A stretch of 64,000 bases of DNA from Mugil cephalus (GCF_022458985.1 NC_061774.1:19376697-19440696); one strand, 5' to 3'; counted from the first letter of the stretch, positions 46,629 through 60,170 are shown. Notes: generated by a model not told the origin, from the sequence alone. Translations and numbers: made by a program.

Positions 46629-49600
46629 CACGGCTTTTCTCCAGACGTGCCTTTTTTGTTCTGCCCCCGAGCTCCAACTCCCCTCTCTCCCCCCTTCTTT
46701 CTTGGCTCCAACCTCTTACTGCAGGCAGTCGTTTTTGTCTTCACTGTGTATCCTCTAGACTGGGAACACAGGTGAGGCAGCTGTCCAGCCTCTCATCTGA
46801 TACCTGCCTCTTCTCCTTCTTCTCCTTCTTCTCCTCCTTCTCCTTCTTATGTGTTCAAATGTTCTGTTCGGGGAGCCTGAGCTTTAGCCCAGCGAGCTTT
46901 CTGATTCCTCGCCCAGACTGACGGCAGCGCTCGCTTACCTCTAACCTTTATGACAGCCTTCCCTTTTCTCCGCGAGACACACAAGTGTGTGCGCGCACGC
47001 TCGAAATGTGCACTAGTTTATCTCTCAGGAAATGATCGTATTTTTCGACAGGAAACAACTTCAAAGCTCGTAACTGAATATTTCCACAACAGTAGAAAGC
47101 AGAAGAGAGGGATAAAAAAAAGAAAAAAAAAAGAAAAAACAATATCACAATTTTCACGCGAGCACGAGGAAACATATTGTGCTTATGCAGTGGCTCGTGT
47201 CTTACTCTGCCATCTTATTAGCAGAAGTTTGCACAGGCTGTCTGTTTACACCAGCAAACACCAGGTTTACAGCCTGTTACATGTGCAAAAAGACTCAGTG
47301 ATGGAACATATGCGTCTTCGGAAATTTGGTTTTTTACTTTAACTGAAATTCAGCAAAGGTGTCAATAAAATGCAAGCACGCTTCACCGCATTTAGGGCCT
47401 GCAATTAAAAGTTAAAAAGCACAGAAATGTAACCAACAAACAGGATGAACTTGAAGTATGAACAAATAGTTCTAAAGAAACTTAATATCAGTTCATCTGC
47501 ATTTTATTATTGTGACATGGAGCTTGTTTAAAATAGATAAATGACTAGCAAATACCCTTTCTGAAATGTAAGAAATATTTCAAACATGACACTTTGAAAA
47601 ACATTATATATATTGTTCCTGTTTAATTTTTTTGTTTTTATGTAAAATCTTAGTCTGGATCTATAGATGAAAAATAAATGTGGTGGGGTGAAAAGAAAAA
47701 ATACATTCCACTGAAATATAATGGATCAAAAGCACCTCAAAATTATATTTACACGACAGGACATGAGGCACCTGTTCTATGCTATATGTGCTTTCATGTT
47801 GTGTCTTTTTAAGCACTACTTTGTTGGAAACGTACAGAATTTGACCCCTGCTATGATTTGCTGTCCAATAGCAAGTGATTAACCACAGCCTGTATTCCTC
47901 TTCCCTTTTCTCTGCGGCCTATATGCGTTAGCATGTAAATTGCTGACAATTATTATATCGTACAAGGTCATTATTTATTGTGATTTTCACAAGCGCCTGT
48001 ACCTACAGTAGATTTATGGGGCGCTGTGTGGAATTTGCGATGCGCACTATTGTAGAGTGAAAAACATCAGGGATGGATTTGGCCCATGGGCCTCTATTAG
48101 CCCACGGGTGACTTATTACTTCCCACGGCTGGCAGGGCGAAATGTTAGCAACGCTTCTTATTCCTCTACTTGTAATAAAACACAAACACAGAAAACTAAA
48201 GAAAAGTAATAGAACAGCAGTTGACGCAGCTCGTTCAGCTAAATTAAGCTGATGTATCAGGTAAATCGGGGCTGACAGCAAAAAGACAAGTATCACCTGC
48301 CGTACTTCTCAGCATGCCTTCTCTTCTATCAGACATCGGCACATGTTGCTGGTCACATGTCACTGGTCTGTCTTCTGTTAAACATGTGTCAAGAGAGGTA
48401 TCAGCTAATCAAGCTGTGCGCGTAGACATTCTGCGGAGCTGCAGTCAAACCCGTCCTGCAATCTGTCTCGTCACTCGGAAAGTTCTGCTGCATCGAATTA
48501 TGGAATATTCATGATTCTCCGAATCTTGTCGGGCTGATAGGCGGCACGGCACACGGCGTTTTAGGCCCACATCTCACATTGAGGTTCTCAGTTTTAGTTA
48601 GTGGCTAACGGTTTTAAGGACTTCACCAGGCATTTCTGCAAAAGACCCTTCGAGAGGTTGACGGTGTGATTCTCACATTTCGCGAGCAGCTTGCTTTAAT
48701 GCAGCATGTGTTAGGAGATGCATGACTTTATACGTTCAGAGTGGTAGCCTACACATGAGTCATCAGTCTGAGGCGAGGCGAGGCCATCTCTCCCTCAGCT
48801 CTGAAAGATCATGAGCGGAGGGACTTTGGGCCCCCTGTCTGGGTAAGCAGCCAGTGGGGTCTTAGTCATCGCATCTACAGCGTTTTAGCGCCATCCAGTG
48901 GCAGCATTTAAAGTTGAGAGGGAGATTTTCTTCCTCTTGTGCCATATTAATATGCAAAAACATCCAAGCTATCTTGGTTTTATAAAACACAATAAAGCAG
49001 CCACACATCACCGTTTAGTCTGAAACAAAAGCCTTTTTAGGATCCTCAATTGATTTTGTTTTCTAGTCTCCAAAAATCCCTCTGTGCAAAATCTAACTGA
49101 CATCATACTGCATTGGCTGTCACAGCTCACAGAGAGAGAGAGAGGCCAGGGGCAATGCATGAATGCAGCGGATCTATACTAAACACAAATAGCAGACAGA
49201 GATAGATCATTGATTAGCTGGCGGCTCCGTCAACCAACACAAGCAGCTGGATTGGAATGCATCATCAGGACATCAGTATGAGATTATGATATCTGGTTTT
49301 GATATGTGCGGAAACCATGTGAGGCATTCTGAGAGGAGAGAAAATCAGAAAGCGAATGTCCATCTGCCAGGCAGACAGTACTCTCAGCACTCTCATTCCC
49401 AGGTGGCGGAAGCTCTCAGTCACAGCTGTTAGAGGGTAAGATGGAGGAAAAGGAACATAAAAAATTGCAAATGGATTTGGTTTCAGGAAATCGGTGTATG
49501 TGTGGAGGACTAAAATTAGCCACACGGTTTCCTGTTTAAGTAGAGCGTTATCGCACGAAATGAAGAGGTGGCATTTTGATGGAAATATTTCTTCACTTTA

Positions 49601-51264
49601 TTTCTTATCAAGTCAAAGAAAGGCAGTGTTATTCCTTTTAAACCATTTTAACATTAGAGTACAATAAAAAGTTACAAGCTGATTACACATATAATATTTT
49701 GGTCCCCCAGAAAGAAGAGAAAAAGTACCATTGGTATGACAGGTTATACATGACATTTATCTTCTAGCACGTTTTGCTCCCAAAAGAGAAATGCAGCAAC
49801 AATGAACAACAAAGATCAAAAACTTAAATTTGCCTTATCTTATAAATTATTATTATACATAGATTTTGAACAAAATATATGATGTAACATTTGCAAAACT
49901 ACAAAACAGCTTTTAACAAACAAGTTAAATTAACAATTAACCCTAATTAGCCTTAGTTGAAGCTAATTTTACTAGTTAAAGCTAATTTTACTTAAACTGT
50001 AATTTTACTTGCAAAGTAATGTAGGTCATTCGACAGTTACGACAGTCATTATTAATTATTATTAATGAGGCTGTTTGGCTAATCTGACTGTGAGGGAGAA
50101 AATAGCAGACAAAATGGCTAAAATTTGACTTGCCTAGTTTAGCATGGCTGTGGCTTCCCTTGCAGATTAAAGACTTATTCCTTCACTCAGTAACTAAATT
50201 GTTTATTTATTTATCTATCTATTTTACCGCATGGGAGTTGTGACAAATAGAGAATAAAACATTAACATAAAAATTGTTTTTGTTGATTTGACGAAAATAT
50301 TAGCTAACTGTTGCTTCCTTACATATCCAGGAGGTAGACTACAGAGCAACAACACTGACAGGAAGTTGATAATTTGGTGGATGGAAAGTTAACATATCTA
50401 ATTTTAATCTATTTAATTTTTCATGAACATATCTCATGTCAGAGGAAAATGTGGATATTACTAACAGCCTCATTTCAGTGTTACCTGCTCGTTAGCTTGC
50501 TAGCTTAGATGTTACCAAACGTTTTGTGTACACGACTTCCCGTGATAATAACATGTCGTAACATGTGTGTAATAAATGTTTGGTGTTCAAGTGTTAACAT
50601 CTTATCATTGAGAAAGTCATGCGACCACTGCTGCTCGGTCACTGTTGCTGTCCAAAAACCACAGAGGCTATCAATTTAGCACGCTAACAAGCAGATAACG
50701 TAATGACGTACATGAATAAGCGCAGTGAGAGGGGCATTCACTGAGATGTGTTTGTGTCCAACTTGAGAATATAAGCAAGTATTACTCAGTATTATTTTCG
50801 TTTTTGCTTTGTTTAAAGTTTATAGCAACTACTGAGCAAAATATCTTTGGTCTTTAGCCGATAAATGCTCCACTACCTTTGATAGCTAGTTGCTAACTGT
50901 ATCTGTCAGCTGCCTTCTTGCTGAGCATATAATGTACAGTGACTCTGTGATGTTTTGTCACCTGCTTATGCTAGCACAATAACACTAGTGATCCATAACA
51001 CCAACACAACACAGAAATATGTTCAGCCCAATAGCAAAACAATAAATTGAAACTCACTATGAAGCTCAGTAAAGTTTATAGAAGCTGTACACAGGTGATA
51101 TTTCTAGGTTCAGCTTTGTAAGGCAAAGTTGAGCGCTGCAGGAATTTGACTTAGTCCGCTGTCGTAACAGCTCTGTCTCACACGTCTGTGTAATGGAAGT
51201 CAGCAGTTATTTCATGTTCCTTCTTTGAGGAGTGCGAAACTGAAGCTGGGGAGAGGGGGGTCTG
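46629..51264. other. Intergenic region between sh2d1a and agtr2
   Basis: About 4.6 kb with no supported gene. It would contain the sh2d1a promoter (right of 46628) and the agtr2 3' end. The nearest standard poly-A hexamer I saw for agtr2 on the - strand is at 50202-50207, about 1.06 kb past its stop. From 49.5 to 51 kb the DNA is AT-rich, with short repeated words around 49963-50000. Confidence 0.7.
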
Positions 51265-52539
51265 CTAGGCTGGAGGACCAGAGGGCTCCACAATCGCCAG
51301 GTCTTTGAGGTCACTGAGTTTTCGAGAGAAGGAGCTCAGCCTGGTGCTGAAGGAGCCCCTCTTCTGGCTGTGCTCCTCCCCACGGGCCTTCAAACAAGCA
51401 CATACACCCTTGCAGAGGCCCCCGAGACGGCCCCGGAAATGGTTCCCGATAAAGCAATAGAGCACGGGGTTGATGGCCGAGTTGGAGAAGCCCAAGCAAA
51501 GGGTGAGAGGGGTGAGATTGTGGATGCTCCAATTCACCCAGCAGCTGTCCAGCCAGCCCTTGCTCACCAGCACATCCATGAAGGTCAGGCAGTGAAAGGG
51601 GAACCAGCAGATGAAGAATGCCAGGACCACAGCGGCCACGGTCCACAACACTCTCTCCAGCCCCCTCCCCTCCAAGGCTCTGGCCCCGCTGCTGGAGCTA
51701 GGGCTGACACAAGGGGTCGGGGGTCTCTCTGGTTTACAACATCCCTCGTGGGACTCCAGTGATTTAAAAGAGTTTGTGTGGGGGTGATGTGACGGTTTCT
51801 GCATTCTTCCCAACCCCGTATCAGCCAACAAGTGTTTACCAATGGCGCAGTAACAACAGGAAATGACAAGCAGCGGCAGCAAGAAGCCCAGAACAATCTT
51901 CATCCAGGTCAGGGTCATATACCAGACATCATCAGGATACTTAATCACACAGGCTTCCACACCGAGCGCCTCCAGTTTGTAGGTGTCCCTCAGGGCCAAG
52001 GTAGGGGCTGAACAGGCACATGCCAGAACCCACACCAGGATGCACAGGATCCTGGCACGTTTGGGGTCTCGTGCACTCTGGGAGCGGAGCGGGTGCACGA
52101 TGGCCTGGTAGCGGTCCATGCTCATGCACGTGATGAAGAAGATAGAGGCGTAGAGGTTGAGGTTATGGAGAGCTCCGCAGATTTTACAGGCCACCTGGCC
52201 AAAGGGCCAGCTGTAGCCCCAGGAGTAGTAGACGGCCCACAGCGGGAGAGACAGCAGGAACAACAGGTCAGACACACAGAGGTTCAGCATGAAGGTGTTA
52301 GCCATAGTTCTCCTCGAAGCATTGCCATGGGCCAACACGCACACCGCCAAGGCGTTGGCTATGGTTCCCAGCACACAGATAACACTGTAGATGGTGGGTA
52401 TGACCGTGGTCATGGGTACAGGAGGCCAGTCTAGGCAGGGGGGAGCAGAAGGGGCGAGGGAAGCGTTCAGATAGACCTCCGTCATCAAATAGGGGGAAGA
52501 GGTGGAGTTGAAAAGGGAGAGGTCATTGGGGATTGCCAT
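51265..52539 (-). CDS. agtr2: Angiotensin II type 2 receptor-like GPCR
   Basis: An intact 424-residue class A receptor in one exon. Marks: N-glycosylation sites at Asn11 and Asn25, DRY at 142-144, CWFP at 311-314 and NPVLY at 357-361. Cys118-Cys197 and Cys35-Cys333 would form the two disulfides of angiotensin receptors. Trp101, Arg184, Lys214 and Asp322 sit where AT2 contacts angiotensin II. The TM7 stretch LGFSNSAINPVLYCFIGNHF resembles AT2 more than AT1 or bradykinin receptors. The third intracellular loop (about 239-296) is much longer than in mammals, whose protein is 363 residues. The start has a good Kozak context; a 5' UTR exon probably lies upstream, as in mammals. Confidence 0.85.
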   Translation of the reverse strand: MAIPNDLSLFNSTSSPYLMTEVYLNASLAPSAPPCLDWPPVPMTTVIPTIYSVICVLGTIANALAVCVLAHGNASRRTMANTFMLNLCVSDLLFLLSLPLWAVYYSWGYSWPFGQVACKICGALHNLNLYASIFFITCMSMDRYQAIVHPLRSQSARDPKRARILCILVWVLACACSAPTLALRDTYKLEALGVEACVIKYPDDVWYMTLTWMKIVLGFLLPLLVISCCYCAIGKHLLADTGLGRMQKPSHHPHTNSFKSLESHEGCCKPERPPTPCVSPSSSSGARALEGRGLERVLWTVAAVVLAFFICWFPFHCLTFMDVLVSKGWLDSCWVNWSIHNLTPLTLCLGFSNSAINPVLYCFIGNHFRGRLGGLCKGVCACLKARGEEHSQKRGSFSTRLSSFSRKLSDLKDLAIVEPSGPPA

Positions 52540-54409
52540 TTTGGAACTGGATGTACACTTGCGTCACACGAATCGTCTTCCCTCCTTTCAGTTTTCCAAG
52601 GTCAGCTGCAAATTACACAAAAGCAGGAGCATGTTTAAAGATCCAGCAGCCTTTTATGGACAAAGACAGCGTTTCTCCACACAGTAATCTTTAACTATTT
52701 ATTAGGTGCCCCACTTGATAACTATAATCAAGGCAATAACACATTACACCATACTTGAAGTTGAGCAGTAATGAAATACGTAGGAGGGGTTGTAATCGTT
52801 TGGCTGCTTATTGGATTCCTCAGTAACAGCTATATCGTATTAATGATTAAACTTTTGGAACATTTGGGCCTCAGATGAAAAAAATGTCAGCTTAACTTTA
52901 GATTTAATACTTTTACTACAAGCATAAAAAATACAGAAATTGAACGTATAGGAGTAGAGCGCAGGAAATTAAATTTAAAGCAGTCATGCAGTAATATATG
53001 AAAAATGACATCCTCTAGTAAGTTTTCTCGGACACATACACACAAGAAAAGGGTAATTATGCTAACAGTTGAATTAGTGACAGAAACGGGATGGACAGTA
53101 GCAACCCTATTTCTGATTTAATGTGTGACTTTTAAGGTTTTTGGCTTAAAGAATGCATTTTACCTGGAACGGTTCAGTGTCCAGTCCAAACAGCGAAGCG
53201 GCTTTCAGGGTTTCATTCGGCTAAATTCCATGCCTTGACGATTGCTCCTCGACCCCTCTAAGAGAAACCTGCACAGCCGAGCACCATGTCATTCCTCTGC
53301 GTGCGAGCGCGAGTGTTTAGAAAACTGACTCGAGGCTCTGAGAAACCAGATGAGGTTGATGGTCTTATAGCTCCCAGGAGCCTCTCAAGAGGGATTGCAC
53401 AAGAGGGAAGTTGCCACACGTCATATGTTCATCACTACAAGGGGGGCTGGACTGTACCTGGACACAAGCCAGTCTGCAAAGGGAAAGTGAGAGAGGAGGA
53501 CTTTCTGTCTTTGTTTCTCAATGTATCCTTCCATTTTTTCCATCCCTCCCAGAGCCCCTAGAAATGCTTTTACCGAGGAAATCGAGTCAAGATGTGAGCT
53601 GGAGTAAGGGCTGCGCGTCCCGTGACTGCGCACACATGGTCGCTTATCATACCTGACCGTAGCGAATGGCACACTGGTGTGTTTGACGTGTCAAACCTGC
53701 ACACATAACTGTCCCTGCCAGGGGGGGGCCCCTGACCAAAAGCGGCGGAGGCAGGGTGTTAATTAGCAGAGCCTCGCACTTTGTGTCATATTCCCCCTGT
53801 CAGTGGTCAGATAAACCAAGCTACTCTATCTCAGCCTGCCGCGCATTAATCAACACAATGTCCTCCAATGTGTTTACATGTGTGCGCTCTCTGCTCCATC
53901 GAGTATCTATCAGGATGTGACATGTTTTAATAGGCGTGGGAAAGCTTATAGTTGGGGTGAAGGATGAAGGCGAGGCAGAGAGCAGGAGAATATTAAGAGT
54001 GGTGGCTGCATTCTTTGAGAATATGAGAAAATGCGAATACTGTGTGTTGTACAAACGCTAAAATGGGAAGAGTTATTCTTTCCAGGACAGACAATTTGTA
54101 ATGCAGTGTTATTCTGCCGGTATGTTGGGTATGCACAGTTGTTCTCACACACGCGCACATCATATGGTTGCGAGGACCCTCATCGAATGTGACGCATTTG
54201 TTATTTACTCACCCTAAACTCTACATCAAGACATAATAACTGAGCGCAGCCGGAACAGAACTCTAACCTAAACTCTTAACTCTGGTCTCAGCCCTCACAC
54301 AGCCCCTTTGAAACGTCTGTCCCAAGGTTCAGGAACGTCAAAAATGTCCCAACTGCAAAGGTCTAAAACCCTCATAAAAATAGATGTACAACTATGAGCA
54401 CAAACACAC

Positions 54410-54448
<39 letters not shown>

Positions 54449-57292
54449 CACGAAGAAAGACAGAAGCCAATGGCCCTAGACAGAAGCCAATGGCCTTTAG
54501 TCATGACATAAAGCAACTAAAAAGATAAATTTATAATGTCATGCCGGCCAACAGCAATAAAAGCCAAAGCAGAACTATGTCTGAGCCTCTCTACACTTCA
54601 GCTTTTCAATAATCCAGCGGTGGAAACTATTGTGCACATGTATCGAAGTCCTGCTCACATGTCCATGCATCAAGAATAAAAGTCCAATCACAGCACGCAA
54701 CAATTAAATAAAGTATTTCGATTGCACACAGGAAAGATTCTTTATTTCTTTCTTTCTTTCCAATTTTCCAAGTGCAGTTTGAGTTTGATAGCAAAGAGTT
54801 TCACCCACTCTAGCTGTTGCTTGCCACTGTTATGAACACAAATAACTGTTAAACATATAACGTTGGCAGCTACTAGCGTTCTAACATCATTAGGGGTGCA
54901 CCATCGGGACGGGCAAACCAAGCTATTGTTTGGGGCTAAGTGAAAAGAATGAGAAAGGGGGACCCTCAGATGGCTACTTTTTCATTTTTTATTTTACTTT
55001 TAACTCTAAATTCCCTTAAACCCGTGGAGGCCCCACAGTTCATTGACAGTGCTCCTTAACCCGACCTTCTCTTTACTCTCAGGCAGATTTCACTATGGCA
55101 CTGGGGGGGGGACAGCACATGTGCAACTTTTCCCGCCCCCCCACAACCTAGGACAACCACTGCTCTTTCACGCATAGCTTCCTTTTAGACTTGAAGTTAC
55201 AGTGTTGTCCTTAAATATCACGTCCTGCCAAAATAAAGGCATCTTGCCGTGCCTGCCTCTTACACAACCTTACTCTCACTTGTCTTATCTCGGAGAAGCT
55301 CCTCTGACCGGCGTCAATATTTTGGAATTTCCCTCTATCTTATTTACAGGAAATCAATTAAAATTGCTCGTAGTGCACACGTTGACACGCTACTCACTCC
55401 TTGAGGCATCTGAGTTAATTTCAAGAGAATGAGCGATTAACGGTTTGAGCGTGCACGGGGGAGGGACGCGCCTGTGTGTGTGTTTATCTGCCGATCCAAA
55501 CACGGGGGGGGGGACACTCGGTTACGAGGCAGCGTCTGTTCAGGCGGCAGATAAGCAGAGCAACAGATCAGATAGGAGTGGGCCTCAACTTTTATCGCAA
55601 CCCTTTACTGGACATCCATATCTGAGCTAATTATTTTTAACGGCTAATTATTTTCTCCTGGATTCAAAGCGTGACATTTTATCCCTCTCTCTCCGTCTCT
55701 ATAGCTACCATAGTTCGTCAGAGGTCTTGTTTTCTTTCCTCAGCATTCGTGAATTTTACAGAAACCAAACAAACTCCACAGCTTTTGAGGCAGCTGCGCA
55801 TCTGCCAAAAAGTGATCATTTATTTCCCATGAACGACGCAAGCCGTGACACGTGTTAGTTTGTATAATGTTCCACATGTTTCACCAGTCTAAATTGACAT
55901 CCGATTCTATCTGCGCTCATTTTCCCATGCGCGCAGATAACATCAGATGTTTGCAAAAAAACAAGAGGAAGCTGCGTGCACAGAGTGACCCGCATAAACA
56001 CGGGAGGAAGAACTGCGCGAGTGAACGTATACAGCTTGAACGAGGCGCTCAGAAACAGCTTCCACAACTGTTGTTTATAGTTATTGCTGATAAATGTGTA
56101 ATGTGTTTATTTGATGGTGGGGGTCTCCTCTCGCGGGCCAGACCCTGAGAAGATAACCAACGCAAAGGCCTCTGTGGAAAATCAGGCTCATGGGGTTCGA
56201 AGGTTGGAGGTCAGTGTCGGGCCCCCCCTCACATCCACACTCCCCTCCCCCCCACCGTTTCCTCTGTGCTGGTCAAGAAAAAACTCTGGTCTACATGACA
56301 AAGTGCAGCCATAGCGTTAGTTCTCAGAGCATTATTACTGTAGCTCGTGTGTGGGATCTCATAACGAAGGGGTCCCCATATGTCGACGGGACCCTTGAGA
56401 GAGGTGAGGCGAAGCTATACTTAGTGTCACATCTTTTGTTTGGGGGCAAGTCTAAAAACCTCTCGCGCCAGCCCACGGCTTATGGCAACAAGATGTTCGT
56501 TCTCCCTAACAAACTGTGAGAAGAGCACATTTCACAAGTTTCCAGCATTCCCACCCCAACTTCTATTTTGAACTGGTCCACGTGGTTTTGTTAATGTTAA
56601 CGTTTGTGGATGATTACCCATGCAGTTGTTTCTGGAGCAACTTTTTTTTTTTTTTTTTTAAATCAGAAACAAGAAAGGCCCACTACTACTTTTGCTCCCT
56701 TGCAACTAGCAACACAAACTTTGGCTACGAAGCCACAAAAACCACGGATGCCATCTGTGTGTTTCTACCCGTGATATACCCGTTTTACAAGGATAAGCAC
56801 TGACATCTAACTCATCTTTTTTTCTTTTATACACACAAGTGAGCAGGCACACACAGCCACGGGGGCCGTGACTCCGGACAGGCTCTTGCAGGGTTTATGA
56901 GGTCCAGGGGTCCGGCTCCGGTTCCTCTGAGGAGCAGTAAAAAGGCCGTAAAGATGTTAACAGATACCCTGTTACCTCTGCACAGGCATTGACATAAACA
57001 AAAACATGTGGGACGGAGGAAAAAAAAAAGAAATTTACACATGGCATTCCCAGGGTCCATACACTATTGTTGTTCGAGCAGGCCCACAACATAATCATTT
57101 CCATGGCGAGTCATGAACGTTCTGTACAAAACCCAAACTTTGTTGATTTTTGAATGTCCCAGCTTTTGTTGTCGCAAACCACAGTGATCTGGAATGACCT
57201 GGGATCCGGCAGGAGATTGAGTTTTCGCGAAAGGAAGCAGTTCTCATAAGATTGGTCTTGACACGGTCACACAACATATAACGAGAAGTGGT
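52540..57292. other. Upstream of agtr2 and intergenic
   Basis: No coding exon is supported. A possible - strand acceptor (tttgcag, near 52604-52610) could join a 5' UTR exon to the agtr2 coding exon. Simple repeats include (CA)n at about 54419-54444, a G-run near 55107, a T-run near 56641-56659 and (TTTC)n near 54748-54762. The rest looks unremarkable. Confidence 0.65.
54419..54444. repeat. (CA)n microsatellite
   Basis: About 13 CA units upstream of agtr2. Confidence 0.9.
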
Positions 57293-57650
57293 CTGCAGCT
57301 GTGGCCAAAAGATGTGAGAATGACATAAGAATTGCTTTCCACTGAGTTTCACTGCTTCTGTGTTTTAACATCTTGTCAAATTTCGTTAAGTATAATTGTA
57401 ATCATTTCGTAAGTGTCACTTTATTTCATTGACAATTACATTAAGTTTATGCAAAGAGTCAATATGTGCATCGTTGACCCTTATTTTTTAAGACCTCACC
57501 AACTTCTCACTGACTGATGGCAGCTCATTCGTGTATAAAATGCTCGGAGTTTGTCAGAATTAGTAGGTTTTTGTTTGACAAATTCTCAATCGGATTAAGG
57601 CTTGTAGAGTTTCCTGGCCATGGACCTAAAATCTTGATGTTCTGTTACCT
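57293..57650 (-). mobile_element. Tc1/mariner relic, left arm (3' end of element)
   Basis: It begins with an inverted-repeat-like end, cagctgtggccaaaag, followed by agtttatgcaaagagtcaat and ttgtcagaattagtaggttt. I recognise these from memory as the 3' arm of a widespread fish Tc1-like transposon. The antisense strand corresponds to the transposase C-terminus and 3' flank. It is interrupted on its right by LINE-like sequence. Confidence 0.75.
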
Positions 57651-57655
57651 TTTCA

Positions 57656-58480
57656 GGTTGTTCTTGGTGTGTTAATTGTCTGACTTGTTTTTTTTTGTTT
57701 GTTTGTTTTTTTCGTGCCTTGAACCAGTCAAAATGGTAATTTTTGTCTTTTTGTGCTGTTTTTACTTTGTTTCCTCTGGACTTTTTGTTTTTGGCGGCGT
57801 CGTTTGCCGTGGAGTTCTGCGGAGCGGCCGCCGCGTCCAGCGGTGTGCTCCGGAGATCAGCTGCTGGCGCTGTCTGTGTCCCCTGAGCTTCCCGGATTGA
57901 GGCCCGAGATTCCCCCTGAACTTCCCGAAGAAGTGCTGGGGATGCCAGGCTGGAGTTCGGAGGTGGTGGAGCGGAGGAGGAGGAGGTGGCTCGGGTCAGC
58001 GGTGCCGTCTGTCCTCACGGGGGACGTGAGATCTTCGGAAGCAGGATTGATGGACTGTGTGCGCTTGATGGGACCCAGAGGGAGTGTGTTATGGGAAGTG
58101 CTTTGGAGACCTGGTTCATAGGACCACAGCACGTCTGTGCCCGGCTTCAGACTCTACGGGCGGACACACTCCGTTTGTGTTTACGTCCCTTCCTCGGCGA
58201 CAAGGACAAGGAGACGCCACGCAACACTATCCACACCGCTGTTGCTATGCAACTGGTCAAAGAGCCACATCACCTTGGACACTGCTTTGCCAACTACTTT
58301 TGTATATAATGTTAATTCTGTAAAAAATGTTATTACACCGTTTTATTTTTATTTTACTTTAATTTAATCTCATTTTATTTTAGCTTTCTTGTGGTCTTTA
58401 TGAGTGTTTACTTTTATGTGCAACAAAGTTATGGTGACAAAGTAATTTCCCTCGTGGATCATTATAGTCTCAGTCTCGGT
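57656..58480 (+). mobile_element. LINE-like insertion (shortened) inside the Tc1 relic
   Basis: A GC-rich block whose + strand frame contains RRRRRWLGSAVPSVLTGDVR, resembling the start of the endonuclease region of fish L2/Rex-type LINEs. It ends with aagtaatttccctcgtggat, the familiar 3' end of such elements. At about 0.8 kb it cannot be full length, so the middle is missing. The family assignment is from memory. Confidence 0.5.
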
Positions 58481-58483
58481 TTC

Positions 58484-59140
58484 GTAACCCTGCATTGCTC
58501 GTGGCTGCGTTCTTAGTCAAAACTGTGAGTGAGCCCACTCACTTGGCTGAGAACAGCCCCTCACCACGAACTGTGACAGGATGCTTTACTGTTAGTATGA
58601 CACAGCACTGACCTTTTCTTCTCCGGACAAGCATTTTTTTCCCGGATGCCCCAAACAATCGGAGAGGGGATTCATCAATAAAAAGGACTTTACCCCAGTC
58701 CTCAGCGGTCCAATCCTCGTACCTTTTGCGCAACATCAGCATGTTCCTGAAGAGGAATGGTTTCTTTGCTGCCCTTCTTGACACCAGGCCATCCTCCAAA
58801 AGTCTTTGCGCGTCTGTGTGTGTGTGTGTGCAGATCCACTCACACCTGCCTGCTGCCAGTCAGTAAACTCTGCACTGGTAATGCCTTAATCCTGCAGCTT
58901 AGATTAGCTTCAGGAGATGATCCTGGTGTTTGTTGGACTTTCACAGGCACCCTGATGCCTTCTTCTTCACAATTAAATCTCTCCTCTCTCCTCTCCTAGT
59001 TCTTGCTGATACGGCAAAATGATTGATTTAGGTGCAAACTTTCCAGCAGCACTATCCATTCTTTTGAAACCATTTTTTTTTGTGCATGTCAGCGTGCTAA
59101 CATTTGCCACTAAAAACAAAAGTTCACCCGAGGTTAACGA
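58484..59140 (-). mobile_element. Tc1/mariner relic, right arm with transposase remnant
   Basis: The - strand frame 58799-58539 reads MEDGLVSRRAAKKPFLFRNM, then DWTAEDWGKVLFIDESPLRL and FGASGKKMLVRRRKGQ. This is a Tc1-type transposase around the first catalytic aspartate (FIDES). It ends in a stop, and flanking frames are shifted, so it is inactive. The homology fades near 59100-59140, and no clear second inverted repeat was found. Confidence 0.85.
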
Positions 59141-60170
59141 GGATGTCATTACCACTACGGACCGCCAGTGATCATACACTGTTTAAAAGTTCAGAAAGAG
59201 ATTAAAATAGATGTGAACCTCACGTGGGAAATGATCATCAGTTTCGAATACATCATCCAGAAACTGCCAAATCTTGGTGTGCAGACCAAGGTCCGCACCA
59301 GTACTTCTGCTAAATATTAGATGTTGAAACATCACACATCGAATGACAACTTCTCGATATCACTAAAGGGAAAGAAGAGATAAAGAGCGTCATCTTCTGG
59401 GGGGCGTGAATGTTGGAACCAAATTTGATGTGGATAAAAGATTATGACAAAGATTTACAATTAGTATTTAATATCCTGCAGGTGTGAGAACAGGTTTATG
59501 GCAGAATAATGTCAACAACGGACTTTGTAGCACAGCACCACAGAGCGTTATAAATTACAGCACAGCTCATTACAGAGCTATTCAATCATTTCTGGGAGTT
59601 TACACTCCCAGAAAGATTTGGCCACCACGGGTGATGTGGGATTAATGAATAATAAATGTAAGATGTTTTGAATCTGGTTGGGAATATGTCTTAACAGTAG
59701 CTCACTTTTGGGCTTCAGAGCTGGAATATTTTCCTACGACTTAGTTGTTATTTCTCAAAACAGTGGCTCGTTCAAGGTACTCGGCACAAACCCTTTCTGA
59801 TCTCGTGAAAAACGACTGCAGAGCAAAGACTTCTTTGAAGAGGAATTTATCTGAAAGTCAAACATCTTAGTGTGTGGAGAGTCTGTGTTCGCTTCTTATA
59901 GAAGCAGACGGGTTAAGAGAAGGTTTGCTTCATGTGGTAGAGATGAACCATTGTTCTGCCGCTCATTATAGATCTTAAAGTTGTTGTATTTTTTTGCTGG
60001 ATGACTGAAAAGATCTAATTGAGAGGTGTTCTGGGAGGGGAATTTTTTTTCGTGTGTCACATGTTATTTTTTGCTGAGGTGTAGGACAGGAAGTCTGTTG
60101 CTTACAGCTTCGTTTACACTCACAAGTAAGCAGTTGACAAGACGCGACGTGAATTCATGAAAAATATAGA
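59141..60170. other. Intergenic region left of apool
   Basis: About 1 kb with no supported gene. A stretch at about 59613-59632 (agatttggccaccac) weakly resembles a Tc1 end and might be the missing right terminus of the relic, but I do not rely on it. Confidence 0.5.

Noticed and set aside
59613..59632. Possible right terminal repeat of the Tc1 relic
   Set aside because: Only a short, imperfect match, and no Tc1-like sequence connects it to the transposase remnant.
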